Shown: positions 1-6,740 of the stretch, piece by piece
How the letters are laid out: each line of letters starts with the position of its first letter
Numbering within the stretch: position 1 is the first letter of the stretch
Assembly (NCBI GenBank): GCA_023386155.1
Contig: JAEWKH010000123.1
Coordinates: 1 to 15,238, forward strand
DNA length: 15,238 nt
Origin: Pseudomonadota bacterium
GTDB lineage: Bacteria > Pseudomonadota > Alphaproteobacteria > Rhizobiales > Beijerinckiaceae
Direction of reading: 5' to 3'
Position numbers and translations under genes: made by a program
The notes under the pieces: generated by a model
What the model was told of the DNA's origin: nothing
Seen by the model: only the letters and a program-made list of their open reading frames with translations
The model's database searches: none

Positions 1-583
1 AGACGGTCTTCTCGACCGGCGAGCTCGAGGTGCCGTACTTGATCACCACGGCCATCTTGTCGTTGCCCATGAACTTGATCTCGAAGGGCGGGGTGCCACC
101 GGTGAAGAGCTGGCCGGTGACGAGCCATTGGGCGGTGTTCTTGGCGCCCGGCTCGATCATCATCTTGTACGTGGCGTGGAAGTGGCTGCCATCGCCCGAC
201 AGGGGATGGTTCGACGTCTCTCCCATCTCCGAACGCTCTACGCCAATCTCATCGGTCCAGGTGGGCGAGCTGTATCGATCGCCCTTGCGCACCTCGAAAC
301 GGAAGGTGTCGTCGTCGAGCATCTGGAAATTGTGCGGACTGGAAGCCGCAACCCTGTAGACCGAACCTCGGTAGAGAACGAGTTCCTGCTCGAGAATGGA
401 GGCCGTCCAGTGGAGGAGCGGAAAGGAAAGATTGGTAGTCGCGATTGCGGCCAGAGGACGCGATGCGTAGCGGACGAGGATCAGCCCGAAAAGGCAAACC
501 AGCACAATTGAGACAGCGAGTATTGCCCCCAGTCGTTTTCTGTCGGGATTCATCGGAATTCTGAACATTCTCTTGAATTTCAT
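1..583 (-). CDS. Membrane-anchored polysaccharide lyase-like protein (heparin lyase I-like), 3' part missing
   Basis: I read this from the reverse complement; it is open at the left edge, so only about 194 N-terminal residues are seen. After a basic start (MKFKRMFRIP) there is one hydrophobic segment at about residues 18-37 (LGAILAVSIVLVCLFGLILV), which predicts a signal anchor with the rest outside the cytoplasm. The following part contains FRFEVRKGDRY, ERSEMG and a GDGSHFHATYKMM stretch. These resemble the start of the heparin lyase I / PF14099 polysaccharide lyase jelly roll, which cleaves uronic-acid polymers by beta-elimination. The catalytic residues would lie beyond the edge and cannot be checked. 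I chose the ATG at 583 because GAAGG precedes it by 4 nt and a TATAAT lies about 36 nt upstream; in-frame ATGs at 598, 568 and 553 are alternatives. It is divergent from the export gene, which fits a role in trimming or releasing the EPS. Family call is moderate; a generic lectin-like jelly-roll protein is the alternative. Confidence 0.6.
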   Translation of the reverse strand, partial: MKFKRMFRIPMNPDRKRLGAILAVSIVLVCLFGLILVRYASRPLAAIATTNLSFPLLHWTASILEQELVLYRGSVYRVAASSPHNFQMLDDDTFRFEVRKGDRYSSPTWTDEIGVERSEMGETSNHPLSGDGSHFHATYKMMIEPGAKNTAQWLVTGQLFTGGTPPFEIKFMGNDKMAVVIKYGTSSSPVEKTV

Positions 584-618
584 GAGGCCTTCGCTCATCC
601 GAGCACCGATATCGCAGG

Positions 619-624
619 ATTATA
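619..624 (-). promoter_or_regulatory. Putative -10 box (TATAAT) for the lyase-like gene
   Basis: The minus strand reads TATAAT exactly, about 36 nt upstream of the chosen start at 583. No good TTGACA-like -35 lies 16-18 nt further upstream, so an activator or a degenerate alphaproteobacterial promoter would be needed. A start site near 612 would leave the ATG at 598 with almost no leader, which favours the 583 start. Confidence 0.35.
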
Positions 625-830
625 TACTCTCGATCCCAGCGCCATGCTATAGAGTGGAGCGCCTGCATCGCGCATTGCCACGTTCATGTCGAAAAATAAT
701 GGTTCAAGGTGTTCGGAGTCCAGCCGAGCAAGCAGCCCAACACTCGCCGGAGCAAAGAGATTTCCCGGGAGCGGGCACAGGCTGGAAATGGCTCCCTCAT
801 CCGTTGTTCAACTAAGTATTACCGCCCCAG

Positions 831-836
831 TATAAT
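831..836 (+). promoter_or_regulatory. Putative -10 box (TATAAT) upstream of exoF-like gene
   Basis: An exact TATAAT lies about 237 nt before the exoF-like start. The best upstream partner, TTCAAC at 807-812 (18-nt spacing), matches only three of six -35 consensus positions, so the assignment is weak. Confidence 0.25.
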
Positions 837-1072
837 ATGGGCCGAGGGGCTTATCTTCTATACTCGTCCTGCTTCCGTCCCAGGGTCGGTGCCGAGCGTG
901 TCGAAGTCGATATCAATGTGCCGAGGAACCGACCCGCTATGCCGACACACGCTCCTGCGGGCTTCCGTGCTGGGGTGGAGCAATATCGTCCGACGATCCG
1001 GTCGCGCAATCCTCGAGGAAAGAGGGTTCCCCGTATCCTGGTTCTGAATGCAGTTTTCCCGGAGCAAGCCTT

Positions 1073-2344
1073 ATGCCGCGTCTTCTTCCATCAGTTCGCT
1101 CCAGCTTGCAGTCATGCGTCCGATTGATTGCGGTCGTGCCGGCCTTCATGACTTTCGTGGCCACGCAAGCGTGGGCGTCCTATGTCGTGGCGCCCGGCGA
1201 TGTTATCGAGTTGTCGGTCGTGGGGCTGCCCGAACTTCGTCAGAGGGCAGCCGTCAATATGGAAGGCCAGGTGTCCTTCCCTCTGCTCGGGCTCGTGAAT
1301 GTCGCCGGCCTCTCCCTGAACGACCTTCAGGCCAAACTGAGGAATGACCTGACCAACAAGACGGTTCGCACGCGGGCGCCCGACGGGAGCGAGCGCGCGG
1401 TCTACATCTATCCGGAGGAAATATCTGTCACCATAGCCGAGCACAGGCCGATCTACGTGAATGGAGATGTGGCAAGGCCCGGCGAGCTCCCATACCGCGC
1501 CACGATCACCGTTCGCCAGGCCGTCGCGCTTGCAGGGGGACTGGACGTCCTGCGCGCGCGATCCGGGGATGCGACGCTGCAGGAATTCGACCTGAAGGCG
1601 GACGCGCGTATCCTGCAGGCCGAGTTTCTCAGGCAACAGGCCGTCATCGCCAGGATATCGGGCGAATTGAACAAAAGGGCGGATTCCGGTCAGAGCGGCG
1701 CGGGCCCGGCGAAACCGGAGACGGGCACGAAGGTGCAGCGCGCCCAGATGGAGCAGCTCGAACTTGCATGGGACGATCACCTGAAGGAGATCGCCTCGCT
1801 GGAGAAGTCCATTGAGCAGACCAAGTCACAGATCGAAACCCTTGGGCGTCTGAGAGAGGAGCTGTTGCAGAACTATCAGCAGCAGGCCGCCGACATGGCC
1901 CGCCTGAAGACCAATTTCGAGAAGGGCCTGGCTTCCATAGCGCGAATTTCGGAGGAGCAGAGAGCGCTGTCCTTCGTCTCGGAGCGGCTGCTCCAGACCG
2001 AGGCGCAGCTCACAATCGCCAAGCGCGGCCATGAGGAGCAGAAACGGCAGTTGCAGAGAGCCGAGGACCAGCGCCGCCTGCGCCTTACGCGTGAGCTCGA
2101 GGAGGCGGAAAACCGCCTCGTGGAAATCCGGACCAGGCTTCAGGCTGCGGGGGACAAGCTCGTATATGCCGGATCGGTGAGGTCCCGCCTTCAGGAAAGC
2201 TCAACGGACAAGCCGAGCCTCAAGGTATTCAGGAAGAATGGCAACGCATGGGAGGACATCGACGCAAAGCTCGATACGGAACTCATGCCGGGAGACGTCG
2301 TGGAGGTCACGCTGCCACGTGAATCGCTCAGCGTCACGGATTGA
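1073..2344 (+). CDS. exoF: ExoF-like outer-membrane polysaccharide export protein
   Basis: This is a 423-residue secreted protein of the Wza/ExoF export family, about the length of Sinorhizobium ExoF. The signal peptide runs to about residue 35 with an AWA cleavage motif before Ser36; I see no lipobox, so it is not an obvious lipoprotein. Residues 37-120 form a Poly_export domain (begins YVVAPGDVIELSV). Residues about 124-160 form an SLBB beta-grasp (RPIYVNGDVARPGELPY). Residues about 170-365 are a long charged coiled coil rich in Gln, Glu and Arg, and a second SLBB-like piece ends the protein (MPGDVVEVTLP). In the family the export domains sit at the outer membrane and the coiled coil spans the periplasm toward the inner-membrane co-polymerase. 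The start is supported by GGAG at 1061-1064, 8 nt before the ATG. A VanZ-like gene follows after 66 nt. No ExoP partner lies in the window. Confidence 0.88.
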   Translation: MPRLLPSVRSSLQSCVRLIAVVPAFMTFVATQAWASYVVAPGDVIELSVVGLPELRQRAAVNMEGQVSFPLLGLVNVAGLSLNDLQAKLRNDLTNKTVRTRAPDGSERAVYIYPEEISVTIAEHRPIYVNGDVARPGELPYRATITVRQAVALAGGLDVLRARSGDATLQEFDLKADARILQAEFLRQQAVIARISGELNKRADSGQSGAGPAKPETGTKVQRAQMEQLELAWDDHLKEIASLEKSIEQTKSQIETLGRLREELLQNYQQQAADMARLKTNFEKGLASIARISEEQRALSFVSERLLQTEAQLTIAKRGHEEQKRQLQRAEDQRRLRLTRELEEAENRLVEIRTRLQAAGDKLVYAGSVRSRLQESSTDKPSLKVFRKNGNAWEDIDAKLDTELMPGDVVEVTLPRESLSVTD

Positions 2345-2399
2345 GGCAGGCGACGTCAAAGAATCGATCGTTCTGCCCGAACTCTTGCTGAAGCATGAT

Positions 2400-2404
2400 A
2401 GGAG
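2400..2404 (+). promoter_or_regulatory. Ribosome binding site deciding a TTG start
   Basis: AGGAG at 2400-2404 lies 6 nt before the TTG at 2411. The nearest upstream ATG (2394) is in another frame, so this site supports TTG initiation for the VanZ-like gene. Confidence 0.6.
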
Positions 2405-2410
2405 CCTCCA

Positions 2411-2815
2411 TTGCGGATTGATCCAAGACAACGCGGCCTGCGCGCTTGCGCATGGTTCTGCACTCTGCTGCTGGCCTATCTCTCATTGATCCCCGGCGAT
2501 CTGCAGGTGAGAACGGGCGCACCGACACTGTTCGAGCATTTCGCCGCCTACTTCGGCACAACTATGTTCTTCATGCTCGGATACCCGAGGAAGAGAATCG
2601 TCTGGATCGTGTCGCTCATGATCTACGCCGGCATTCTGGAAATGGGTCAGTTGATCTCGCCCGGGCGCTTCGCGAGTGCTGTCGATGCCGCGGCGAGCAT
2701 CCTCGGCGTCGGCGTTTCTAGCGCACTCGTTATCCTGGCGGCGAGATCGCCGATCCTTGGAAAGTGGATCGGCGGTTCGGCCCGGCCGTTGGAAGAGCGG
2801 CTCGATCGCCCGTGA
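2411..2815 (+). CDS. Small VanZ-like membrane protein
   Basis: This is a 134-residue, four-helix membrane protein (hydrophobic segments near residues 12-27, 45-58, 62-78 and 90-110). It carries the VanZ-family pattern (PF04892): an early FEHFAAYFG after the first helix, then ExxQ with PGR and an Asp (ILEMGQLISPGRFASAVD, residues 74-92), followed by a small-residue helix with GVGVSSAL. Family members are widespread, often sit in envelope polysaccharide loci, and have no firmly established biochemical role outside vancomycin/teicoplanin resistance. Translation most likely starts at TTG (2411), given the AGGAG 6 nt upstream. It lies 66 nt after the exoF-like stop with no terminator between them, so the two are probably cotranscribed. 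The C-terminus (residues 115-134) is polar and probably cytoplasmic. The family call is good; the function is unknown. Confidence 0.75.
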   Translation: MRIDPRQRGLRACAWFCTLLLAYLSLIPGDLQVRTGAPTLFEHFAAYFGTTMFFMLGYPRKRIVWIVSLMIYAGILEMGQLISPGRFASAVDAAASILGVGVSSALVILAARSPILGKWIGGSARPLEERLDRP

Positions 2816-2836
2816 TGGGCGGAACCAGGGCAGTCC

Positions 2837-2957
2837 CTAGAGCATCGGACCCAAAAGTGGACTTGCACTTTTGGGATTCATCCGATGCTTCTTCTCTTGG
2901 CTGGCGCATCGGATGGACCGGAAAAAACCGGATCCACTTATTCGCACGATGCGCTAG
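2837..2957. repeat. Composite palindromic intergenic element with CTAG ends
   Basis: Two inverted repeats lie side by side. Unit 1: AGCATCGGA (2841-2849) pairs perfectly with TCCGATGCT (2881-2889), and inside it CCCAAAAGTG (2850-2859) pairs with CACTTTTGGG (2866-2875) around a 6-nt loop, leaving only ATTCA unpaired. Unit 2: GCGCATCG (2904-2911) pairs with CGATGCGC (2947-2954), with an inner CCGG-A6-CCGG stem at 2918-2931. Both units share a GCATCGGA core, and the whole is bounded by CTAG at 2837-2840 and 2954-2957. It fills the gap between the convergent VanZ-like and deacetylase genes, ending 1 nt before the deacetylase stop codon. Short palindromes of this build, beginning TAGAGCAT and containing AAAAGTGGA, are common between genes in Hyphomicrobiales; that comparison is from memory. 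The stems could also stop or stabilise transcripts from both sides, although no T-run follows. Confidence 0.75.
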
Positions 2958-2958
2958 A

Positions 2959-3756
2959 CTACAGGCTGCGATACTGGTTATCGAGGATCAATTGGCGAAC
3001 CTGCAAGTAGGTTCTGCCACCAGCGAGCTTGAGGATCTTCTTAAGCGTCCAGACGACACTCTCCCTGACCATGGTCAGGCGATGGCCCGATGCGATCGCG
3101 GCCACCCTCGAGACCGGCGTGCCCCGATGAACCGAGAACCGGCCGTACACGCGAAGCCCGTTCATCACCGCGACCTGATTGGATGGCTCGGATGTGAAGA
3201 GGTCCGTCAGTCCGGCGGCGGCGGCCGCGAAGGCGACATTGTTCGAGTAGTACCCTCCGGGAACCGATCCGATTGTCACCGGTGCGGCCAGAATGTCCGA
3301 TAATACCGCCCGGCTCCGCTGCCATTCATCCAGAAGCTGCTGAGGTGGACACGCGGACATGCGGCTTGGATGGCTGCAGGAATGCGTGCCGATGACATGC
3401 CCCCGGCCCGCGAGATCCCGTATCTGCGCGGCGGTCATGAAACCGCGTTCTCCGATATAGTCGGTCGTGACGAAGAAATGACCGTGCCAGCCCTGCGCCT
3501 CGAGAGCGTCGGCGATCAGACTGGCGGCGCTTACGCCGCCGTCATCGAAAGTAAGCAGTAGAGCGTTCGCCTTGCTCGAATCCGAGGTGCGGAGATCCGG
3601 CAGGATCATCGGAGAGGCAGAGCTGGACCGGATCGCCCCGAGATGACGGGAAAACTCCGCCTTGGAAAGCTTGTAATGCGCGGGCCCCCCACCGGGAAAA
3701 CCGCTTGTATCGCAATCGCCATCGACAACATCGTGGTAGGTCAGGGTGCGCGGCAT
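2959..3756 (-). CDS. NodB-type polysaccharide deacetylase, apparently cytoplasmic
   Basis: This is a 265-residue protein of the carbohydrate esterase 4 / NodB homology family, which removes N- or O-acetyl groups from glycans with a bound metal. Motif 1 is LTFDDG at residues 68-73 (Asp71 the expected base, Asp72 a metal ligand). Motif 2 is GTHSCSHP with metal ligands His125 and His129. The usual third motif RxPY is replaced by SVPGGYYS (164-171), so the conserved Arg is missing, as in some divergent EPS-locus members. No signal peptide or membrane helix is visible: the catalytic fold begins almost at residue 1, suggesting it acts inside the cell on a sugar nucleotide or lipid-linked intermediate. 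I chose the ATG at 3756; an upstream frame reaches 4188 but only as a shadow of the neighbouring gene. GAGAGG lies 10 nt upstream. It follows the ExoA-like gene after 91 nt and is probably the last gene of the minus-strand block. Confidence 0.82.
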   Translation of the reverse strand: MPRTLTYHDVVDGDCDTSGFPGGGPAHYKLSKAEFSRHLGAIRSSSASPMILPDLRTSDSSKANALLLTFDDGGVSAASLIADALEAQGWHGHFFVTTDYIGERGFMTAAQIRDLAGRGHVIGTHSCSHPSRMSACPPQQLLDEWQRSRAVLSDILAAPVTIGSVPGGYYSNNVAFAAAAAGLTDLFTSEPSNQVAVMNGLRVYGRFSVHRGTPVSRVAAIASGHRLTMVRESVVWTLKKILKLAGGRTYLQVRQLILDNQYRSL

Positions 3757-3847
3757 GGCGGATTTTCCTCTCCGCTCCGTCCATTCGTTTCGAAGCATCA
3801 TCAATATGTCTGCAAAGTCTACTAAGGGCTCGTGATATCTGCCAACC

Positions 3848-4930
3848 CTATCTGAGAGTGCTCCACTCTCCCCGGTCGTGCCAGCGGTTCCAGAACCGCA
3901 GCAGGCCGACCAGAAAGCCGAAGCCGTATGACAGGTGGAGAATGGCGAAGGCCAGCGAAATGCGCGGCAGGAGTTTCCAATCCGCTCGACGGGCCGTGAC
4001 AATCGACGCGGCACAATTCGCCAATGCGTAGCTGCCGACCACCAATCCGAGCCCCCACATCGCGAAAACGGAGATAGGCGCCAAGAGGAGGCCCAGGACA
4101 AGCGCCGCAGCGAAGAGAGGAGGAGCGAACTGCCGGGGACGCATCTGCAACGGGTGCTTCTGCATGACCCGGATCTTCCAGTAGCCATACTGATAATATT
4201 GCCGCCACAGGGAGCGCGGAGTGCTGCGGTTATAGTACCTTGACCGGATGCTCGGGCTCAGCAGGATCCTGCCGCCATTTTCGAGAAGCCTGTAATTGAA
4301 CTCGTCGTCCTGATTGCGGACCTGCTCGTCATCGAAGAGGCCGATGCGCTCGAACACTTCCCTGGGCCAGGCGCCCATGGAAACCGTATCGCTCCATTCC
4401 TCCTTGTCGGAATAGTGGAAGCGCCCATGACCAACGCCGAAGCTCGAACCGGTCGCCAGCGAGACCGCCTCGCCAAACGGGCCTTCACTGATCGTCTCCA
4501 TCCGGCCGCCGACATGATCGGCACCGGACCTTTGAAGCACCTCCACGCATTGGCTGACGTGATCCTGCTCGAGAAAAGTGTGGCCATCGACGCGGACGAT
4601 GACCTCGCCGCGGGCTTCCTGGAGGGCGACGTTGAGGCCGGTCGATGCAATCCGCCCCGGATTGTCGACGACCTTGACCGAAATCTCGGGATAGGACGCC
4701 GACACACGGGCAATGATTTCCCGCGTATCGTCGGTCGACATTCCGTCGGCGAGCAGAACCTCCATCCGATCGCTCGGATAATCCTGCTCCAGCACGGCTA
4801 CGAGGCTCTCCTCAATGAAACGGGATTCGTTCCGGATCGGCATGATGACGCTGACAAAAGGAGAATCCAGGAGAGGAGACAGCTTTTCTTCCGGATAGCT
4901 ATCGATAAGGTGACCATCAACGTAGTTCAT
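3848..4930 (-). CDS. ExoA-like family 2 glycosyltransferase with C-terminal membrane helices
   Basis: This is a 360-residue GT-A glycosyltransferase close in layout to Sinorhizobium succinoglycan ExoA. Residues 25-33 (FVSVIMPIR) open the Rossmann-like fold, with NES next. LLADGMSTDDT (59-69) holds the nucleotide-binding Asp, and VRVDGH (112-117) is the DxD-equivalent with Asp115. RNQDDEFNYRL (205-215) carries the likely catalytic acidic residues, and the segment around WRQYYQYGYWK (242-252) is typical of the ExoA branch. Three hydrophobic segments (about 268-345) anchor it to the inner membrane. It would add one sugar to the undecaprenyl-linked repeat unit on the cytoplasmic face. The specific sugar and linkage cannot be read; beta-1,3-glucosyl transfer is only the role of the named homologue. 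The gap to the upstream flippase gene is 229 bp and holds a possible promoter. The Shine-Dalgarno sequence is weak (AGAGAA). Confidence 0.82.
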   Translation of the reverse strand: MNYVDGHLIDSYPEEKLSPLLDSPFVSVIMPIRNESRFIEESLVAVLEQDYPSDRMEVLLADGMSTDDTREIIARVSASYPEISVKVVDNPGRIASTGLNVALQEARGEVIVRVDGHTFLEQDHVSQCVEVLQRSGADHVGGRMETISEGPFGEAVSLATGSSFGVGHGRFHYSDKEEWSDTVSMGAWPREVFERIGLFDDEQVRNQDDEFNYRLLENGGRILLSPSIRSRYYNRSTPRSLWRQYYQYGYWKIRVMQKHPLQMRPRQFAPPLFAAALVLGLLLAPISVFAMWGLGLVVGSYALANCAASIVTARRADWKLLPRISLAFAILHLSYGFGFLVGLLRFWNRWHDRGEWSTLR

Positions 4931-5080
4931 CGGATATTCTCTTTTCTGAGGCGGGCGATGCGATCAGCCCGGGGCGCCCGGGTCAGATGCCGACCGGATC
5001 CGAGTTGTCATTTTGGGAGCGCAGGAAAGACGGCATATCGAGCGCCAGAACCATCGATGCAACCGGACAAGATGTCATGA

Positions 5081-5110
5081 ATTGTACCTTCAAACAGGAT
5101 GCATTGTCTT
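5081..5110 (-). promoter_or_regulatory. Possible sigma-70-type promoter for the ExoA-like/deacetylase pair
   Basis: On the minus strand AAGACA (5105-5110) and TACAAT (5081-5086) are 18 nt apart, matching 4/6 and 5/6 of the -35 and -10 consensus. They lie in the 229-bp gap between the flippase stop and the ExoA-like start, giving a leader of about 140 nt. This would allow the last two genes to be expressed apart from the upstream block. It rests on consensus matching alone. Confidence 0.3.
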
Positions 5111-5159
5111 TGACCCGATTGGGGATGCTCCGAAGTATGAGGGAAAACCGGCACCCTGG

Positions 5160-6581
5160 TCATCCGTTTCTGACACGGCTGTTGCACAGCGCGAGGCACA
5201 GGAGAATCTGGACCAGCGTTGCGCCCGCACCGACAATCGAAAACAACGCGATCGCGATGACGTCGCTGTTGAAGTACAATGCGCCGAAGGCCAATGCGCC
5301 AGCACGGACAGCGGCTGTGCCGAGCTCGTAGACCAGAAGATGGCCTTGAAGGCCCATCAACGGGACGGCGCTCAGCGTCGGAACTGCGATAAAGGTCAGG
5401 TACGACGACAGGGACAGCCAGCGGGCGTACTCGCCGGCAATCGCCCATTCCGCTCCGAAGACCACTCCGAACAAGGATGGGCCGACCAGGGCGACCAATC
5501 CGAAGGGAAAGATGCCTATCGCGGCCAAGCCCAAGCTGCCCTTCAGCAGAATGGGGCGAAGACTCTGCGACTGGTGGGTCGCCTTGGCGATCCGCGCCAA
5601 GAACACAGGACCGGCGGCTTCCGCGATCACGGTATTGGGAAGATGAATGACACGCGTCGAAAGAAGATAGAATCCGACGGCTGCCGGGCCGAGGAGGGAC
5701 GCGAACATGAGCGACGGAATGCTGAACGACAGGTCCTTCAGCCACTTTTGCGGTGCTCGAAAGAAGGGAAAGTCACGGTAGCGGTAGGCGACCGATCGCA
5801 AGTCAGAAGGCCCTGCAGGTTCTTCCGCTGAGGGAGACAGGGCGCTTTCCCGCAGCACGGAGGGACGCGCTCTCAGCCACAGCAGGAGCGTCTGGAGCAG
5901 TTTTGACGCGACGCCCAAGACCAGGAGCACGGGGGTCGTCGCCGCGACAACGCCGAACATCACTTTCGACGCATTGTTCGCAAGCGCCTCTACAATATTG
6001 ATCCACGAGATCTCGTTGAACTTGCCCTGTCGGTAGAGCCAATGGTGAAGCGGCTGGCATAGGCCGGAAAGCAGGATCATGAGGGGCGCGAAGAGGAGCA
6101 GATCAGGCGAGGCGCTGAAGCCGACCGCGTCGGCGATTTCCTGGCGGTATATCCCGAATCCGATAAGGGACATGAAGGATATGACCAGGCAGGCCACAGC
6201 CGAGAGCTTGAGGAGGGAACGCGCCTCCGCGTTTGACGGAGGCAAGACGATCGCTGTTCCGTACATCAGGTCCGCAAAGGAAGCGATAATAAGGACCGTT
6301 GCGGTGAAGACGCCGACCGCGCCGAACGCTTCAGGGCCATAGAGGCGCGTGATCAGAGGAGAGAAGGCGATCGTGATAAACTGAGCAGTGGCGGCTCCTC
6401 CCACGGCCACGCTTGCGTTGCGGATGAAGGGCTTGTTCTTAAGGTGGTGAAAGTGGGCGGATCCCCGGAGGAAGATCCTATGCAGGAGCGTAGTCCCACT
6501 GCGCTCGCCGAATGGATGCTCCTGCAGAGTCGACGGGACAGGATGGGAAAGATCCGCACTATGAGAGTTGCCACGCCACAT
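5160..6581 (-). CDS. Wzx-type oligosaccharide flippase
   Basis: This is a 473-residue, highly hydrophobic protein of the MOP superfamily (Polysacc_synt type). It would flip the undecaprenyl-diphosphate-linked repeat unit from the cytoplasmic to the periplasmic face of the inner membrane. The family-like start is at about residue 51 (PFIRNASVAVGGAATAQFITIA), followed by the typical SPLITRLYGPEAFG (about 74-87). About twelve or more membrane segments follow, with a central charged cytoplasmic loop (around 245-275) and an RDFPFFRAPQKWL segment before the second half. The first 50 residues are polar and not typical of the family. No ATG, GTG or TTG lies closer to the conserved core, so the start at 6581 (GAAGAG 7 nt upstream) is retained. 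It lies 159 bp after the LegB-like stop. Substrate specificity cannot be read from sequence; context says the local repeat unit. Confidence 0.85.
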   Translation of the reverse strand: MWRGNSHSADLSHPVPSTLQEHPFGERSGTTLLHRIFLRGSAHFHHLKNKPFIRNASVAVGGAATAQFITIAFSPLITRLYGPEAFGAVGVFTATVLIIASFADLMYGTAIVLPPSNAEARSLLKLSAVACLVISFMSLIGFGIYRQEIADAVGFSASPDLLLFAPLMILLSGLCQPLHHWLYRQGKFNEISWINIVEALANNASKVMFGVVAATTPVLLVLGVASKLLQTLLLWLRARPSVLRESALSPSAEEPAGPSDLRSVAYRYRDFPFFRAPQKWLKDLSFSIPSLMFASLLGPAAVGFYLLSTRVIHLPNTVIAEAAGPVFLARIAKATHQSQSLRPILLKGSLGLAAIGIFPFGLVALVGPSLFGVVFGAEWAIAGEYARWLSLSSYLTFIAVPTLSAVPLMGLQGHLLVYELGTAAVRAGALAFGALYFNSDVIAIALFSIVGAGATLVQILLCLALCNSRVRNG

Positions 6582-6740
6582 GTGAATCTCTTCATCCTGT
6601 CATTTGTCAGATCGGTCACCGAGGCGATACGGATCGATGTCGGCTCATGAGGTTCGGGGAGCAACATGCGCGATGCGAACGTTGCCTCCGCGATATCGCC
6701 GCCGGTACGAAACCTGTCCCGTTACGGGGCTGGGAGCATC

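Larger units (their letters stand above)
584..1072. other. Divergent intergenic spacer between lyase-like gene and exoF-like gene
   Basis: This stretch of about 490 bp separates two divergent genes. Short open frames cross it on both strands, but they are rich in Arg, Ser and Pro, match no family I recognise and lack convincing ribosome binding sites. The useful content is two TATAAT hexamers pointing outward, at 619-624 on the minus strand and 831-836 on the plus strand, with poor -35 elements. If the plus-strand one is used, the exoF-like mRNA has a leader of roughly 230 nt. I see no recognised riboswitch or terminator in it. Confidence 0.6.

Noticed and set aside
573..1127. Several 70-112 codon frames in the left divergent spacer
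   Set aside because: No family resemblance, no good ribosome binding sites and mutual overlap on both strands; treated as non-coding.
3757..4188. Upstream extension of the deacetylase frame to a start at 4188
   Set aside because: The extra 144 residues overlap the ExoA-like gene and intergenic DNA, are low-complexity and are not part of any deacetylase; the ATG at 3756 begins the family-like sequence.
4968..4982. CCCGGG-GCG-CCCGGG dyad before the ExoA-like gene, considered as a terminator
   Set aside because: The loop is only 3 nt, no T-run follows on either strand, and such GC dyads are expected by chance in this composition.
4415..5080. 221-codon plus-strand open frame opposite the ExoA-like gene
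   Set aside because: Antisense shadow of a clear GT2 gene; no recognisable domain.
6718..6728. CCCGT-T-ACGGG dyad just after the LegB-like stop, considered as a terminator
   Set aside because: Only 5-bp arms with a 1-nt centre and no T-run; cannot form a stable terminator.
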